Made by a program: the position numbers and the translations under genes. Source: Cytobacillus firmus (lineage in GTDB: Bacteria; Bacillota; Bacilli; Bacillales; Cytobacillaceae). Taken from it: a DNA stretch of 64,000 nucleotides. Each line of letters starts with the position of its first letter. The stretch's first letter is position 1. The DNA lies in the NCBI RefSeq assembly GCF_023657595.1, contig NZ_CP098323.1, forward strand, positions 2,814,001-2,878,000. Reading direction: 5' to 3'. This document shows, in pieces, positions 16,207 to 23,832 of the stretch. Under the pieces are notes generated by a model that was not told the DNA's origin, did not search any database, and saw only the letters and a list, made by a program, of their open reading frames with translations.

Positions 16207-17120
16207 AAATTAAAAATAATCCCCATAATCGAATAAATAATCACCGTCGAAAAAAGAACTGTCATATGGACAAGCGAGAAGATGAACAGTGATTTTGCCC
16301 ATTTTTCAGGATCCATCCGTTTATAGCCGTAGATACTGAGTGCCAGCCAGGCAATCCCGAGGAGTAAAGCTACGAGCATAAGGCCGGTGCTTAAGGAACC
16401 TAACAGAAAGCTGATCCCGATCAGAATAACTAAATAAACATTCGTCTGGATATATGTCCTTCTGACGCCTTTAACAACAGGCAGCATCGGCACATTCGCC
16501 GCTTTATATTCATCATGCTTCCTTATCGCAATCGCATAAAAGTGCGGCATTTGCCAGATGATGGTGATGATGAACAGCCCTAGGATGGCAGGGTGCGTGA
16601 TATCCGGATGGATGGCAGCCCAGCCGATAAGAGGCGGCATCGCACCTGAAATGCTTCCGACCTCCGTGTTATAAATGGTTCTTCGTTTGCTCCACATCGT
16701 GTAAGGGACCACATAAAAAAACAGCCCCAAAAATCCAAGCAGCCCCGCTAACGGAGTCGTGAAGGTAAGAGCGAGAATTCCAAACACAGACATGAGGCTT
16801 GCAAGCCACAATACCTGCTTTGGCTTGATTTCCCCTGTAACAGTTGGTCGGCTTTGAGTCCGCTTCATGATCGAATCGATATCACGGTCATATAAATTAT
16901 TAAAAGCCCCTGCTGCCCCCATTACAAGGCTCGAGCCTATAAAGGCCAGCAGAATTTCGGGCAGCTTCTCCAGAAGGCCGAAGTCATACGTATATAAGGC
17001 CAGTGTTAATCCTGCAAACATCGGGATTAGATTGGATTTAATAATCCCTGTTTTGACTGTCAGTGCGAGGATCTTTGATAAAGGCCGTCCCTGCGTCTTC
17101 AGGGTTTCTTCCTCTTTCAT
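16203..17120 (-). CDS. ctaB: Protoheme IX farnesyltransferase (heme O synthase)
   Basis: UbiA-family integral membrane prenyltransferase that converts heme B to heme O for cytochrome oxidase. The Asp-rich prenyl-diphosphate motif NNLYDRDIDSIMKR is near residue 77, with NTEVGSISGAMPPLIGW in mid-protein and HFYAIAIRKHDEY near 215, all characteristic of CtaB/CyoE; about nine transmembrane segments. ATG 17120 is chosen over the TTG two codons earlier because AAAAGGGGAAG is eight bases upstream. No ctaA or ctaCDEF genes lie nearby, so this is a stand-alone and perhaps second copy. Confidence 0.93.
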   Translation of the reverse strand: MKEEETLKTQGRPLSKILALTVKTGIIKSNLIPMFAGLTLALYTYDFGLLEKLPEILLAFIGSSLVMGAAGAFNNLYDRDIDSIMKRTQSRPTVTGEIKPKQVLWLASLMSVFGILALTFTTPLAGLLGFLGLFFYVVPYTMWSKRRTIYNTEVGSISGAMPPLIGWAAIHPDITHPAILGLFIITIIWQMPHFYAIAIRKHDEYKAANVPMLPVVKGVRRTYIQTNVYLVILIGISFLLGSLSTGLMLVALLLGIAWLALSIYGYKRMDPEKWAKSLFIFSLVHMTVLFSTVIIYSIMGIIFNL

Positions 17121-17350
17121 GATCAATTCTTCCCCTTTTAATTATTCTCTCTTTCTCTATACACCAATACTCATTATACACCTATTATAACAGGAGTTGA
17201 TGCTCAATGATTTCTGAAAAATCCCAATGCTGATAAACTCTCTGCAAAAAGAAAAGAGAACCTTGCCTGCCGCTTAGTCCTCCCTGTTGATTCTAACATT
17301 ATTTGCATGGTAATGGGGCTTATAATCGTGACATCTTTGTTTCATTTCAA

Positions 17351-18091
17351 TCAGAAAATAATTCCCCCTGGACCTGAGCCAATTTCTTCACGTTTTACCT
17401 TCTGGATATAGGATTCCTTTTCAAAGGTATGGATGTACCGGTTTAATTTGTAATAGCCGATATCATTAATCGTATAAAAAATGATTACCGGTTTTCCATT
17501 TTTATAGAAAAAATGAGGATTTAGGATATCCGGAATTTCCTTCAGGTCATCCCACGGGTGAATAAAATTTAAGTAGTCTTCTATTCGCGGATTCCGCTCG
17601 TCTATATCTGAACGCATCTCTTCTCTGTAATCATCCGTATAAGGCAATATCCGATCCTGTCCCCATGAACAGCCATGCCATATCGCCCCAAATTCATAAA
17701 GCTCATGCAAAGCAATCGCCGCCTGCAGATAGGATAAAGGTGACCTGTCCCCATCGATCGCCTCCATAAAGTCATCCAATGCGAACTGAGGTTTAGGCGG
17801 ACTGAGGAAAAAGTCATCCAACCGGCCGCAAAGATCAGGATCAGGAAGCTCCACTGCTGCTGGAATCGCCCACACCACCCCATTTCCGTTTCTGCCGCTG
17901 AAATATTGATAGCCTCTTAGCTTGTATTCTTTCATGATTTTTAATTGAGAGAATCCATGGATGATATCTTCAGGGTTCTCGGCTGAAATGCTCCAGCCTG
18001 CCGGAGGTTCATTTTGGTGTGCATCATCAGCAGAATTCACGATGATATTTGGCTTTGCAGCTGAGGCGGTAAATATAGTCAGGTTTTTCAT
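17351..18091 (-). CDS. Hypothetical protein
   Basis: A 246-residue soluble protein not recognised. It is acidic and rich in aromatic residues, with no signal peptide or membrane helix. It begins MKNLTIFTASAAKP and contains the blocks LRGYQYFSGRNGNG, LHELYEFGAIWHGCSWG and LNPHFFYKNGKPVIIF. The strong ribosome site (GAGGGAGAT before the ATG) and amino-acid composition support a real gene. It stands alone, with the coiled-coil gene's terminator upstream, so it likely has its own promoter. Confidence 0.62.
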   Translation of the reverse strand: MKNLTIFTASAAKPNIIVNSADDAHQNEPPAGWSISAENPEDIIHGFSQLKIMKEYKLRGYQYFSGRNGNGVVWAIPAAVELPDPDLCGRLDDFFLSPPKPQFALDDFMEAIDGDRSPLSYLQAAIALHELYEFGAIWHGCSWGQDRILPYTDDYREEMRSDIDERNPRIEDYLNFIHPWDDLKEIPDILNPHFFYKNGKPVIIFYTINDIGYYKLNRYIHTFEKESYIQKVKREEIGSGPGGIIF

Positions 18092-18190
18092 GTATGATAT
18101 CTCCCTCTGAGTTATGTCATCCTCTTCCTACATTAATTGTACGACGCTGCCCTGTTAAATTTTTAGTGGGGTGGGTTAGAAAAATGAAAA

Positions 18191-18226
18191 CACCTGTCCT
18201 CTTAGTCCAATGCATGAGGTCAGGTG
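18191..18226 (-). terminator. Terminator of the coiled-coil protein gene
   Basis: Arms CACCTGTCCTC and GAGGTCAGGTG (one internal mismatch), followed on the minus strand by TTTTCATTTTT. Confidence 0.65.
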
Positions 18227-18282
18227 CCTGATTTGGATCCAATAGTGAAGATGAAGATAATGCGAAGTGTTCTTCTGGAGGA

Positions 18283-18726
18283 TTACTGATTGTTCAGCTT
18301 ATAAATCTGCCGGGAGTGCTCTGAAATCTTCTGATCATAATAAGCAAGATCATGCTTAGATGCCGCTGATTCTTTAAGATCAGCAATCTGTTCAATAGCC
18401 TGATCTGCTTTAGCATCAATAGCAGACAATTTTTCATTCATTTCATTCATTTTAACATTTGAGCTAGCGACACTATGAATCAATTGCTGGATAAGATCCT
18501 CATGCCGTTTTAGGTCCGCTGTCAGCCTCTTATCCATAGAGTTGACTTTTTGGTCCAGTGTGTCCAGCCTTTTATCCATCGAGCTGACCTTTTGGTCCAG
18601 TGCGTCCAGCCTTTTATCCATCGAGCTGACCTTTTGGTCCAGTGTATCCAGCCTTTTGTCCATGGAACCCACTTTATGATCTAATGATTCAAGCTTGTTC
18701 AGGATTAAATTCAGTACTTTTTCCAC
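18283..18726 (-). CDS. Coiled-coil protein with heptad repeats
   Basis: A 147-residue, almost wholly helical protein with a continuous heptad pattern. The core is a 14-residue unit, LDQKVSSMDKRLDA/T, repeated three to four times between about residues 23 and 70. The remainder continues as a coiled coil (KLSAIDAKADQAIEQI). No membrane segment or enzyme motif is present. GTG 18726 is favoured because AAGGAGG lies eight bases upstream, whereas GTG 18735 overlaps that site. Similar tandem-heptad proteins occur in bacteriophages and bacilli without a known role. Confidence 0.7.
   Translation of the reverse strand: MEKVLNLILNKLESLDHKVGSMDKRLDTLDQKVSSMDKRLDALDQKVSSMDKRLDTLDQKVNSMDKRLTADLKRHEDLIQQLIHSVASSNVKMNEMNEKLSAIDAKADQAIEQIADLKESAASKHDLAYYDQKISEHSRQIYKLNNQ
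18538..18664. repeat. Three 42-bp tandem repeats inside the coiled-coil gene
   Basis: Three near-identical 42-base units (each containing TTTTGGTCCAGTG and CCAGCCTTTT) encode the repeated 14-residue heptad pair. Units 1 and 2 differ by only a few bases, suggesting recent expansion by slippage or recombination. Confidence 0.85.
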
Positions 18727-18902
18727 CTTTCTCACCTCCTTCTCTTATCATTATATCAGGAACTATGTCGAATTAGACAACATCAAAGAGATCTTAGCCT
18801 GGATAGTATCAGCTTATCAATCTACTGTATTAGAAAGTGCCTATCCCCATTACTGCTATGCTGGACAGGCACCCTTAAGCCTTCAAAAGACGCTGTCTGA
18901 TG

Positions 18903-19466
18903 CTACTCTTTCTTCCTTTCAATGATATAGTTACGCTTCCCTTTTTTAACCGAGTATGTATCGGTGGTTCTTTCCATAATAAAGCTGAAAGTGTTTTCCT
19001 TTCGTTTGGATATTCTTGATGCCAGTATCTCTGTCCGGTCATATTTCATAGAGACCTCTTTTTCAGCCGCATTCAGTTTAAAACAATGACCGCCACTCAC
19101 ATAAACGTTTGAGGTATTATAGCCCTCTGGCATGATGGCATCCACATGATGAAGCGCAAACCACACACACTCATCGTGGCCAGGCGATGTATGAGAAAAC
19201 CAATACATGTCCATCCCACCCGGAATTCTTACAGGGGCAGATCTGCAGGGTCCAAGTATGGTTTTCGAACCGCTCGATGCACCATTCAGATCAAAGCCAT
19301 AATAATTGATGCTTTCATCTATGATCTCAATCGGTTTCTTGTTTACCATAAACGTATAATTCCCTTCCAAAACCAAACTGCAGCATTCACCTACTTCGTT
19401 ATAATGGGCCCTGATTGATTTCGTTTCCGGTATGATGATATACTCCCGTATTAGTAATGCATTCAT
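18903..19466 (-). CDS. comK: ComK-family competence transcription factor
   Basis: A 187-residue protein recognised as ComK from the collinear core: LVLEGNYTFMVNKKPIEIID, then INYYGFDLNGASSGSKTILG, KAPVRI-like SAPVRIPG, and the CVWFALHHVD segment. Length is close to that of B. subtilis ComK (192 aa). ComK activates DNA-uptake genes by binding paired AT-boxes. The C-terminal tail here is basic (KKGKRNYIIERKKE). GGGAGG precedes the start. The intergenic region holds a hairpin and an A/T-rich AAAANNNNNAATT-like motif that could take part in autoregulation, which is inference. Functional competence cannot be concluded from this gene alone. Confidence 0.85.
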   Translation of the reverse strand: MNALLIREYIIIPETKSIRAHYNEVGECCSLVLEGNYTFMVNKKPIEIIDESINYYGFDLNGASSGSKTILGPCRSAPVRIPGGMDMYWFSHTSPGHDECVWFALHHVDAIMPEGYNTSNVYVSGGHCFKLNAAEKEVSMKYDRTEILASRISKRKENTFSFIMERTTDTYSVKKGKRNYIIERKKE

Positions 19467-19516
19467 TGTAATTAATATCCTCCCTTATACTTCACTATTT
19501 AAAAAATGTAAATTAA

Positions 19517-19548
19517 GGAGTATACTAACTTATGAGCTGGTATACTCC
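19517..19548. other. Hairpin in the comK leader region
   Basis: Perfect nine-base arms GGAGTATAC and GTATACTCC around a 14-base loop, about 50 bases upstream of the comK start. Read on the minus strand it is followed by TTAATTTACATTTTTT, so it may attenuate read-through from the DndB-like genes into comK. Confidence 0.45.
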
Positions 19549-19562
19549 ATCTCAACTAGACT

Positions 19563-19603
19563 CTCAGGCTATCGTCTTCCCGGACCCGCCTGAGGGTTTT
19601 TTT
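19563..19603 (+). terminator. Plus-strand terminator between comK and the DndB-like genes
   Basis: Arms CTCAGGC and GCCTGAG followed by GGTTTTTTT on the plus strand. No plus-strand gene precedes it, so it either ends an unannotated RNA or works as a bare hairpin for minus-strand transcripts. Confidence 0.6.
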
Positions 19604-19620
19604 ATGCTGTTACATCATGC

Positions 19621-20655
19621 TCACCTCCTTTTCGTCTCCAGCCAATAGGCAATCTTCTCTATATTTCTCTTGCTTTTATCAAGGTAAAAGAATTCTCCTC
19701 TTGCAACTCCGTCAAATCTTCTCCACTCCGGATTCGTGCTGCTCCAGTTCACTTCTTTTAAGCTATCCATTCGTTCAATCAGACTTTCTTTTTTGACTGA
19801 CAGTGATTGATATCCCCAGTCTTTCATAGCGTATAAGGATATGGCCTGAATAAGCGGAAAGCTCGCCAGCATGGTTTCGTGATAGTTTCCGATTCTTTTA
19901 GGAGATTTAAAGTTGAAGAGTTTATCAAACCAGGAATTTACGATATCCTTATAAGCTTCATCCTCTCCCCCGGCAATCTCCTTCCATTCATCCGATCTGT
20001 TTAACAGCTTGCCTGCCAGTAAAGTGGCCACAAGCAAGCGCAGCTGGGAAAGTGAAAGGAACTTTTTATTAGCCGGCCGAATAATAGCCCTTTTTTCAGT
20101 TTCCACACCTGCTTCTATCAGCTTGGCATTGGATTGAAGAATCCGGTTTGTCATCCCGTTTAAACGGTCTCTCGAATCATAGGCGATTCGCTTGGACAAT
20201 GCCACCTGTTTCCCTTTTGTGTTTAAATCAATAAAAAGCTGGTTTTCCTCATCCATGGAGAGTCCTTCAAGGACCTGAATAGAGATCTCTGTCTTCTCCA
20301 GCAGATATTGAAGATAATAAGCATTCCGGATTTCTTCGTCCTTCTCACTTTTCATACTCATGAAAATTTGATCCTCAAGCTGAAGCAGGGCTTTCATCCG
20401 GTGTGACCCATCTACAATTCTTAATCCGCCTGGCGTTTGCCCTCCTAACATCCCCTCTTCTGCTGCGGCAACCAGCGGCGGCATATATATTTCTCCTCCT
20501 GCAGCATTCGAGAAGATATACTTTTTAATCCGTCTGACCTGAAGCTGATTCGTGTCTCTCAGAATAAGCTTTTTTTCTTTATGCATTTTGACCAGTTCGG
20601 AAACAGGCAGCGCTATAAAAGCCTGCCGCTTAGTGAAAATATCATGAACAATCAC
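19621..20655 (-). CDS. DndB-like / DGQHR-family protein (second of pair)
   Basis: A 344-residue protein of the DndB/ParB-like superfamily. The core motif is VDGSHR (81-86), a variant of DGQHR, followed by the family block NQLFIDLNTKGK near residue 150 and a helical C-terminal half. DndB in phosphorothioation systems is a DNA-binding repressor of the dnd operon, with a ParB/sulfiredoxin-like fold. The GTG start overlaps the stop of the upstream paralogue (GTGA), so the pair is translationally coupled. No cysteine desulfurase, dndC, dndD or dndE lies nearby, so a regulator role in DNA sulfur modification is unlikely; the function is open. Confidence 0.72.
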   Translation of the reverse strand: MIVHDIFTKRQAFIALPVSELVKMHKEKKLILRDTNQLQVRRIKKYIFSNAAGGEIYMPPLVAAAEEGMLGGQTPGGLRIVDGSHRMKALLQLEDQIFMSMKSEKDEEIRNAYYLQYLLEKTEISIQVLEGLSMDEENQLFIDLNTKGKQVALSKRIAYDSRDRLNGMTNRILQSNAKLIEAGVETEKRAIIRPANKKFLSLSQLRLLVATLLAGKLLNRSDEWKEIAGGEDEAYKDIVNSWFDKLFNFKSPKRIGNYHETMLASFPLIQAISLYAMKDWGYQSLSVKKESLIERMDSLKEVNWSSTNPEWRRFDGVARGEFFYLDKSKRNIEKIAYWLETKRR

Positions 20656-21746
20656 GGCTTCAGCCCTCCCTGTACGATTTTCTTTTTGAATTCCAATGAG
20701 GTCTGCTGGATTTTTCTCGTGGCTGAATGGCCTTTAATTTTCGAAGCCGCCGGGTCAAACAGGTGACGGAACAACGGATCATCGTGCTTCCAGCTGCACT
20801 CGAATTTTAAGTGTTTGAGTTCGTGTATAGATTCTTTGTAGGATAAGTTATGAGTCCTGGTCAGCTGATTGGCACAATAGGCAAGAGCAATTTGCACCCC
20901 TGAGTAACCGCTTACAAATTTAAGTCTATTGGCGCTTTTCTTCGGGAAAATCTGCTGCCATATCTGAAAAAATTCGATTGCGATCTCTTCTGCTTCCTTC
21001 GGGTTGCATCTATAATACGGGGTACCTTTTTTTACTGTTAAAATACCTTCAAATAAGGCAATGATACATCTCCTCATGGTGGCTAACGATGTAAGTGCGG
21101 AGTTGTGAACGGAAATTCTGGAAAGGTTTTGTTCTATTTCAAAGATAGGCTGAAGCTTTGCTGCTACGGTTCTTGTCATCTCCGTATATTGGTCACGCTG
21201 ATCATAGAGCATAACCTGCCCGATATGAGCATCTCTTCTTTCCGTATTTATATCAGTAAAAAGCTGCCTCTCCTGTGTTGTTGTCAAATTCAGGAATACC
21301 TGCATGGCAACGGGATATTCTTTCACTCTCTCAATATAGGTCTGCAGGATAATGGCTTCATCCAGCCTGCCTGTTTCCTCCGCTGATTCTTTTCTGGATT
21401 TAAGATGGCTTATGGCAGATGAGAAACTCGCGCTGCGATGCTGTCCATCAATGATGTAAAGCTTGCTTCCGGGAGTCAGTTCCCATCCATCCTCCGTTTG
21501 GCGAATCGCGCCTCTGGCCGAAAACACAAATGGGGAAAAGTAAAAATCTTTGCCTTCTTCAAGCGATTGGATGATAAACTCTCTGATCTCCACCCGCCTT
21601 TTTGGATCCAGCTTTCTCTGAACTTCCTCATCCACTTCAAATATCGCTTCCAAAGTCGCATATCGCAGCTGAGTGACTAGTACTTTTTTACCAAATTGAT
21701 TGTATGCCGAGCCCATAATTCTGGTTAATACGCCAATATCTGTCAT
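20652..21746 (-). CDS. DndB-family DGQHR protein (first of pair)
   Basis: A 364-residue DndB-like protein with the canonical IIDGQHRS at about 99-105 and RQLFTDINTERRDAH near 170, the two blocks that define the DGQHR group. ATG 21746 (MTDIGVLTRIMG) is chosen because GGGGTGAG lies just upstream; the ATG at 21776 has no ribosome site. It shares fold and motif order with its downstream neighbour but is clearly diverged, so the pair is an old duplication, perhaps forming a heteromer. An Fnr-like palindrome lies about 190 bases upstream. There are no other dnd or pgl-type genes in the neighbourhood. Confidence 0.8.
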   Translation of the reverse strand: MTDIGVLTRIMGSAYNQFGKKVLVTQLRYATLEAIFEVDEEVQRKLDPKRRVEIREFIIQSLEEGKDFYFSPFVFSARGAIRQTEDGWELTPGSKLYIIDGQHRSASFSSAISHLKSRKESAEETGRLDEAIILQTYIERVKEYPVAMQVFLNLTTTQERQLFTDINTERRDAHIGQVMLYDQRDQYTEMTRTVAAKLQPIFEIEQNLSRISVHNSALTSLATMRRCIIALFEGILTVKKGTPYYRCNPKEAEEIAIEFFQIWQQIFPKKSANRLKFVSGYSGVQIALAYCANQLTRTHNLSYKESIHELKHLKFECSWKHDDPLFRHLFDPAASKIKGHSATRKIQQTSLEFKKKIVQGGLKP

Positions 21747-21869
21747 ATTTCTCACCCCGAGATTCATTATAGGCATGTTGTCTGATTATTGTAAAATCAT
21801 TTTTCACCATCACACTCGCTCCGTTCTTTCAAAGGCCTGATTTTGATAAGTCAGCCTGCTTTCATACCA

Positions 21870-21898
21870 TTGACAGTAGCGGGAAGACAAGATAAAAT
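21870..21898 (+). promoter_or_regulatory. Consensus-like sigma-A promoter on the plus strand
   Basis: TTGACA, 17-base spacer, TAAAAT. It fires into the gap between the DndB-like genes and the fasciclin gene, where no convincing plus-strand gene exists. Confidence 0.5.
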
Positions 21899-21935
21899 AT
21901 GCTGCTCAATTTTCGAACCTGGCGTAAGACTTTTG

Positions 21936-21955
21936 TTTGTGATTTATGTCACAAA
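21936..21955. promoter_or_regulatory. Fnr/CRP-type binding site
   Basis: Perfect 20-base palindrome TTTGTGA-N6-TCACAAA, containing the TGTGA-N6-TCACA consensus of Bacillus Fnr. It lies about 30-50 bases downstream of the predicted start from the 21870 promoter and about 190 bases upstream of the DndB-like start on the other strand. The regulated gene is uncertain. Confidence 0.6.
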
Positions 21956-22091
21956 TACCTTCTTAAAACACTCTTTTCAACCTTCCTAAAAAAAAACAGA
22001 TATAAAAAAAACAAATTTTCCTCTAATTTCGAACATTTTGTGACAGGCTGTTCTCAGCTGGATCATCTTGAAACTACGTGAAAAGAAGGCA

Positions 22092-22126
22092 TAAAAAAGA
22101 CTGAAACCCCGAGGGGATTTCAGTCT
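22092..22126 (-). terminator. Terminator of the fasciclin gene
   Basis: Arms GACTGAAA(T)CCCC / GGGG.TTTCAGTC with a short loop, then TTTTTTA on the minus strand. It lies directly after the stop at 22137. Confidence 0.85.
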
Positions 22127-22136
22127 CTTCTCAGAT

Positions 22137-22628
22137 CTATTTCGGCAATAATACACGATCAATGACATGGATTACACCATTGGAAGCAGCAATGTCAGGT
22201 GTTACCACAGTGGCATCATTGACTTTAACAGGGTTAAGTGAAATTGTCACATCTTTTTCTGCGAGTGTTTTTGCCTTCATTCCATCCTTCAAATCTGAAG
22301 ACATGACTTTACCCTGAACAACGTGATAAAGCAAAATATCCTTCAGATCCTTTCTTGCCAATAACTGTTCTGCCGTAATGTTCAATTCCGTCAGAAGCTT
22401 GTTGAAAGCCGCATCTGTTGGAGCAAAAACTGTGAATGGTCCTTCACCTTTAAGCGTATCAACCAGTCCCGCTTTCTCCAAAGCAGCTGCCAGGATCTTA
22501 AAATCCCCAGCTTGTACAGCAGTATCAACGATGTCTTTCTTAGTACCAGTGTTTTCTGCAGCTGATGCCAGTCCAGAGAAGGAAAGCAGCATCATAAAAA
22601 CCAGTGAAAATGCAATTATCTTCTTCAA
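22137..22628 (-). CDS. Secreted fasciclin (FAS1) domain protein, TTG start
   Basis: A 163-residue exported protein with a single FAS1 domain. After a signal peptide ([18 protein letters not shown], cleavage after ASA), FAS1 blocks follow: [43 protein letters not shown], and the terminal [16 protein letters not shown]1 domains mediate adhesion at the cell surface. TTG 22628 is the start because AAAAAGGAGG ends eight bases upstream; the ATG at 22649 overlaps that ribosome site and would add residues before the signal peptide. Single-gene unit with its own terminator. Confidence 0.88.
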   Translation of the reverse strand: MKKIIAFSLVFMMLLSFSGLASAAENTGTKKDIVDTAVQAGDFKILAAALEKAGLVDTLKGEGPFTVFAPTDAAFNKLLTELNITAEQLLARKDLKDILLYHVVQGKVMSSDLKDGMKAKTLAEKDVTISLNPVKVNDATVVTPDIAASNGVIHVIDRVLLPK

Positions 22629-22772
22629 TTGAAATGCCTCCTTTTTCATTTAATGGTGCACACTATGTAAACACCAGGAATTATTGTTTACTTTTCTGTA
22701 AATTTTATCCTGATTATACTCAAGTGCCTAATAAGCAGCATGAATGCTCAGAAATACTATATTTTTTATAAC

Positions 22773-22809
22773 TAAAAAAGCATAATCTCCTCATACGGAA
22801 ATTATGCTT
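22773..22809 (-). terminator. Terminator of the sucrose operon
   Basis: Arms AAGCATAAT and ATTATGCTT followed by TTTTTTAG on the minus strand, about 35 bases after the scrK stop. Confidence 0.8.
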
Positions 22810-22844
22810 CATTGCATCTTCTTTGAATATCAAAACATGGCGTG

Positions 22845-23822
22845 TCATCTTTCCTGTTCCTTTATAAGGGCCAGCACTTTTTCCTTAACAGGCAGTGCCG
22901 ATATAGCCCCCTTGCCTGCAGCTGTTAACGCCCCGCTTGCATTAGCAAACTGCAAAATGTCTTCATGCTTTTCTCTTAATATACTTAACACATTTTCAGG
23001 GTTTGCTTTAGCTTCCAGAAGCTTAAATAAAAATCCGCCAATAAATGCATCTCCTGCACCAGTGGTATCCTGGACATCTACTGTGAATCCCGAAGATTCC
23101 CATTTATCAGCTTGTGTATATAATTCGGCTCCATCAGCTCCCTTTGTATAGACCACAGCCTGAACATCTCCCTTGAAGAGCGAAGCAATCGCTTCAGCCT
23201 CATCACTGATTCCGGTGATGAATTCCAGTTCTTCATCCGAAACCTTCAAAATATGAGCATGGGGCAAAAATTCAAGAATTGTAGCCCGGCAATCCTCCGC
23301 ACTCTCCCATAACGGCAGTCTGACATTCGGATCAAAGCTGACAAGGCCGCCCTTTTTCTTCATTACTTCCACAGCTCTCTTATGGGCTATTTTCATTGGG
23401 CTATCGACCAGGTCAACCGAGCAGAAGTGCAGGATATCTCCTTCACCAAACCACTCTTCCTGCAGCTCCGATTTTTCAAACAGCAAATCTGCAGACGGTT
23501 TCCGGTAAAAAGAAAAATCCCGCTCACCGTTTTCTTTCAGAGAAACAAACGCAAGCCCTGTGTTCGCTTCGCTGGTGCGGAGAATCTTGTCTGTCTCCAC
23601 TCCGGCGCTTTGAAGCTGCTCAATCAGGAAGTCGCCAAATGCATCATTTCCAAGCTTGGTAATCATGGAAGCTTCGCGACCCAACTTTGCCACGGCCGCG
23701 GCAACATTAGCCGGTGCACCGCCCGGGGCCCGCTCAAAAGCGGTGACATCCTTCAAGGCTGCCCCCTTCTCAAGCGGGATAAAATCTATTAACACTTCAC
23801 CAATCGAGTATAGTTTCGTCAT
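22845..23822 (-). CDS. scrK: Fructokinase, PfkB family
   Basis: Ribokinase-family sugar kinase of 325 aa, third gene of the sucrose operon. GGAPANVAAAVAKLG (about 34-48) and the catalytic DTTGAGDAFIGGF block (GAGD 255-258) are the two PfkB signatures, and the substrate-side NTGLAFVSL is typical of fructokinases. It phosphorylates the fructose released by the scrB hydrolase to fructose 6-phosphate. It follows scrB by only ten bases. A degenerate copy of the same 3' end is found at 34793-34870. Confidence 0.9.
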   Translation of the reverse strand: MTKLYSIGEVLIDFIPLEKGAALKDVTAFERAPGGAPANVAAAVAKLGREASMITKLGNDAFGDFLIEQLQSAGVETDKILRTSEANTGLAFVSLKENGERDFSFYRKPSADLLFEKSELQEEWFGEGDILHFCSVDLVDSPMKIAHKRAVEVMKKKGGLVSFDPNVRLPLWESAEDCRATILEFLPHAHILKVSDEELEFITGISDEAEAIASLFKGDVQAVVYTKGADGAELYTQADKWESSGFTVDVQDTTGAGDAFIGGFLFKLLEAKANPENVLSILREKHEDILQFANASGALTAAGKGAISALPVKEKVLALIKEQER

Positions 23823-23832
23823 GTTCTCACCC

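Noticed and set aside
18538-18664. CRISPR array
   Set aside because: The 42-base units are contiguous and in frame inside a coding region with no spacers; they encode heptad repeats.
21899-22081. 60-codon plus-strand frame downstream of the 21870 promoter
   Set aside because: No ribosome site and the start would be at the transcription start itself; the sequence is Lys/Phe/Asn-rich with no protein-like pattern. A non-coding RNA is the better reading.
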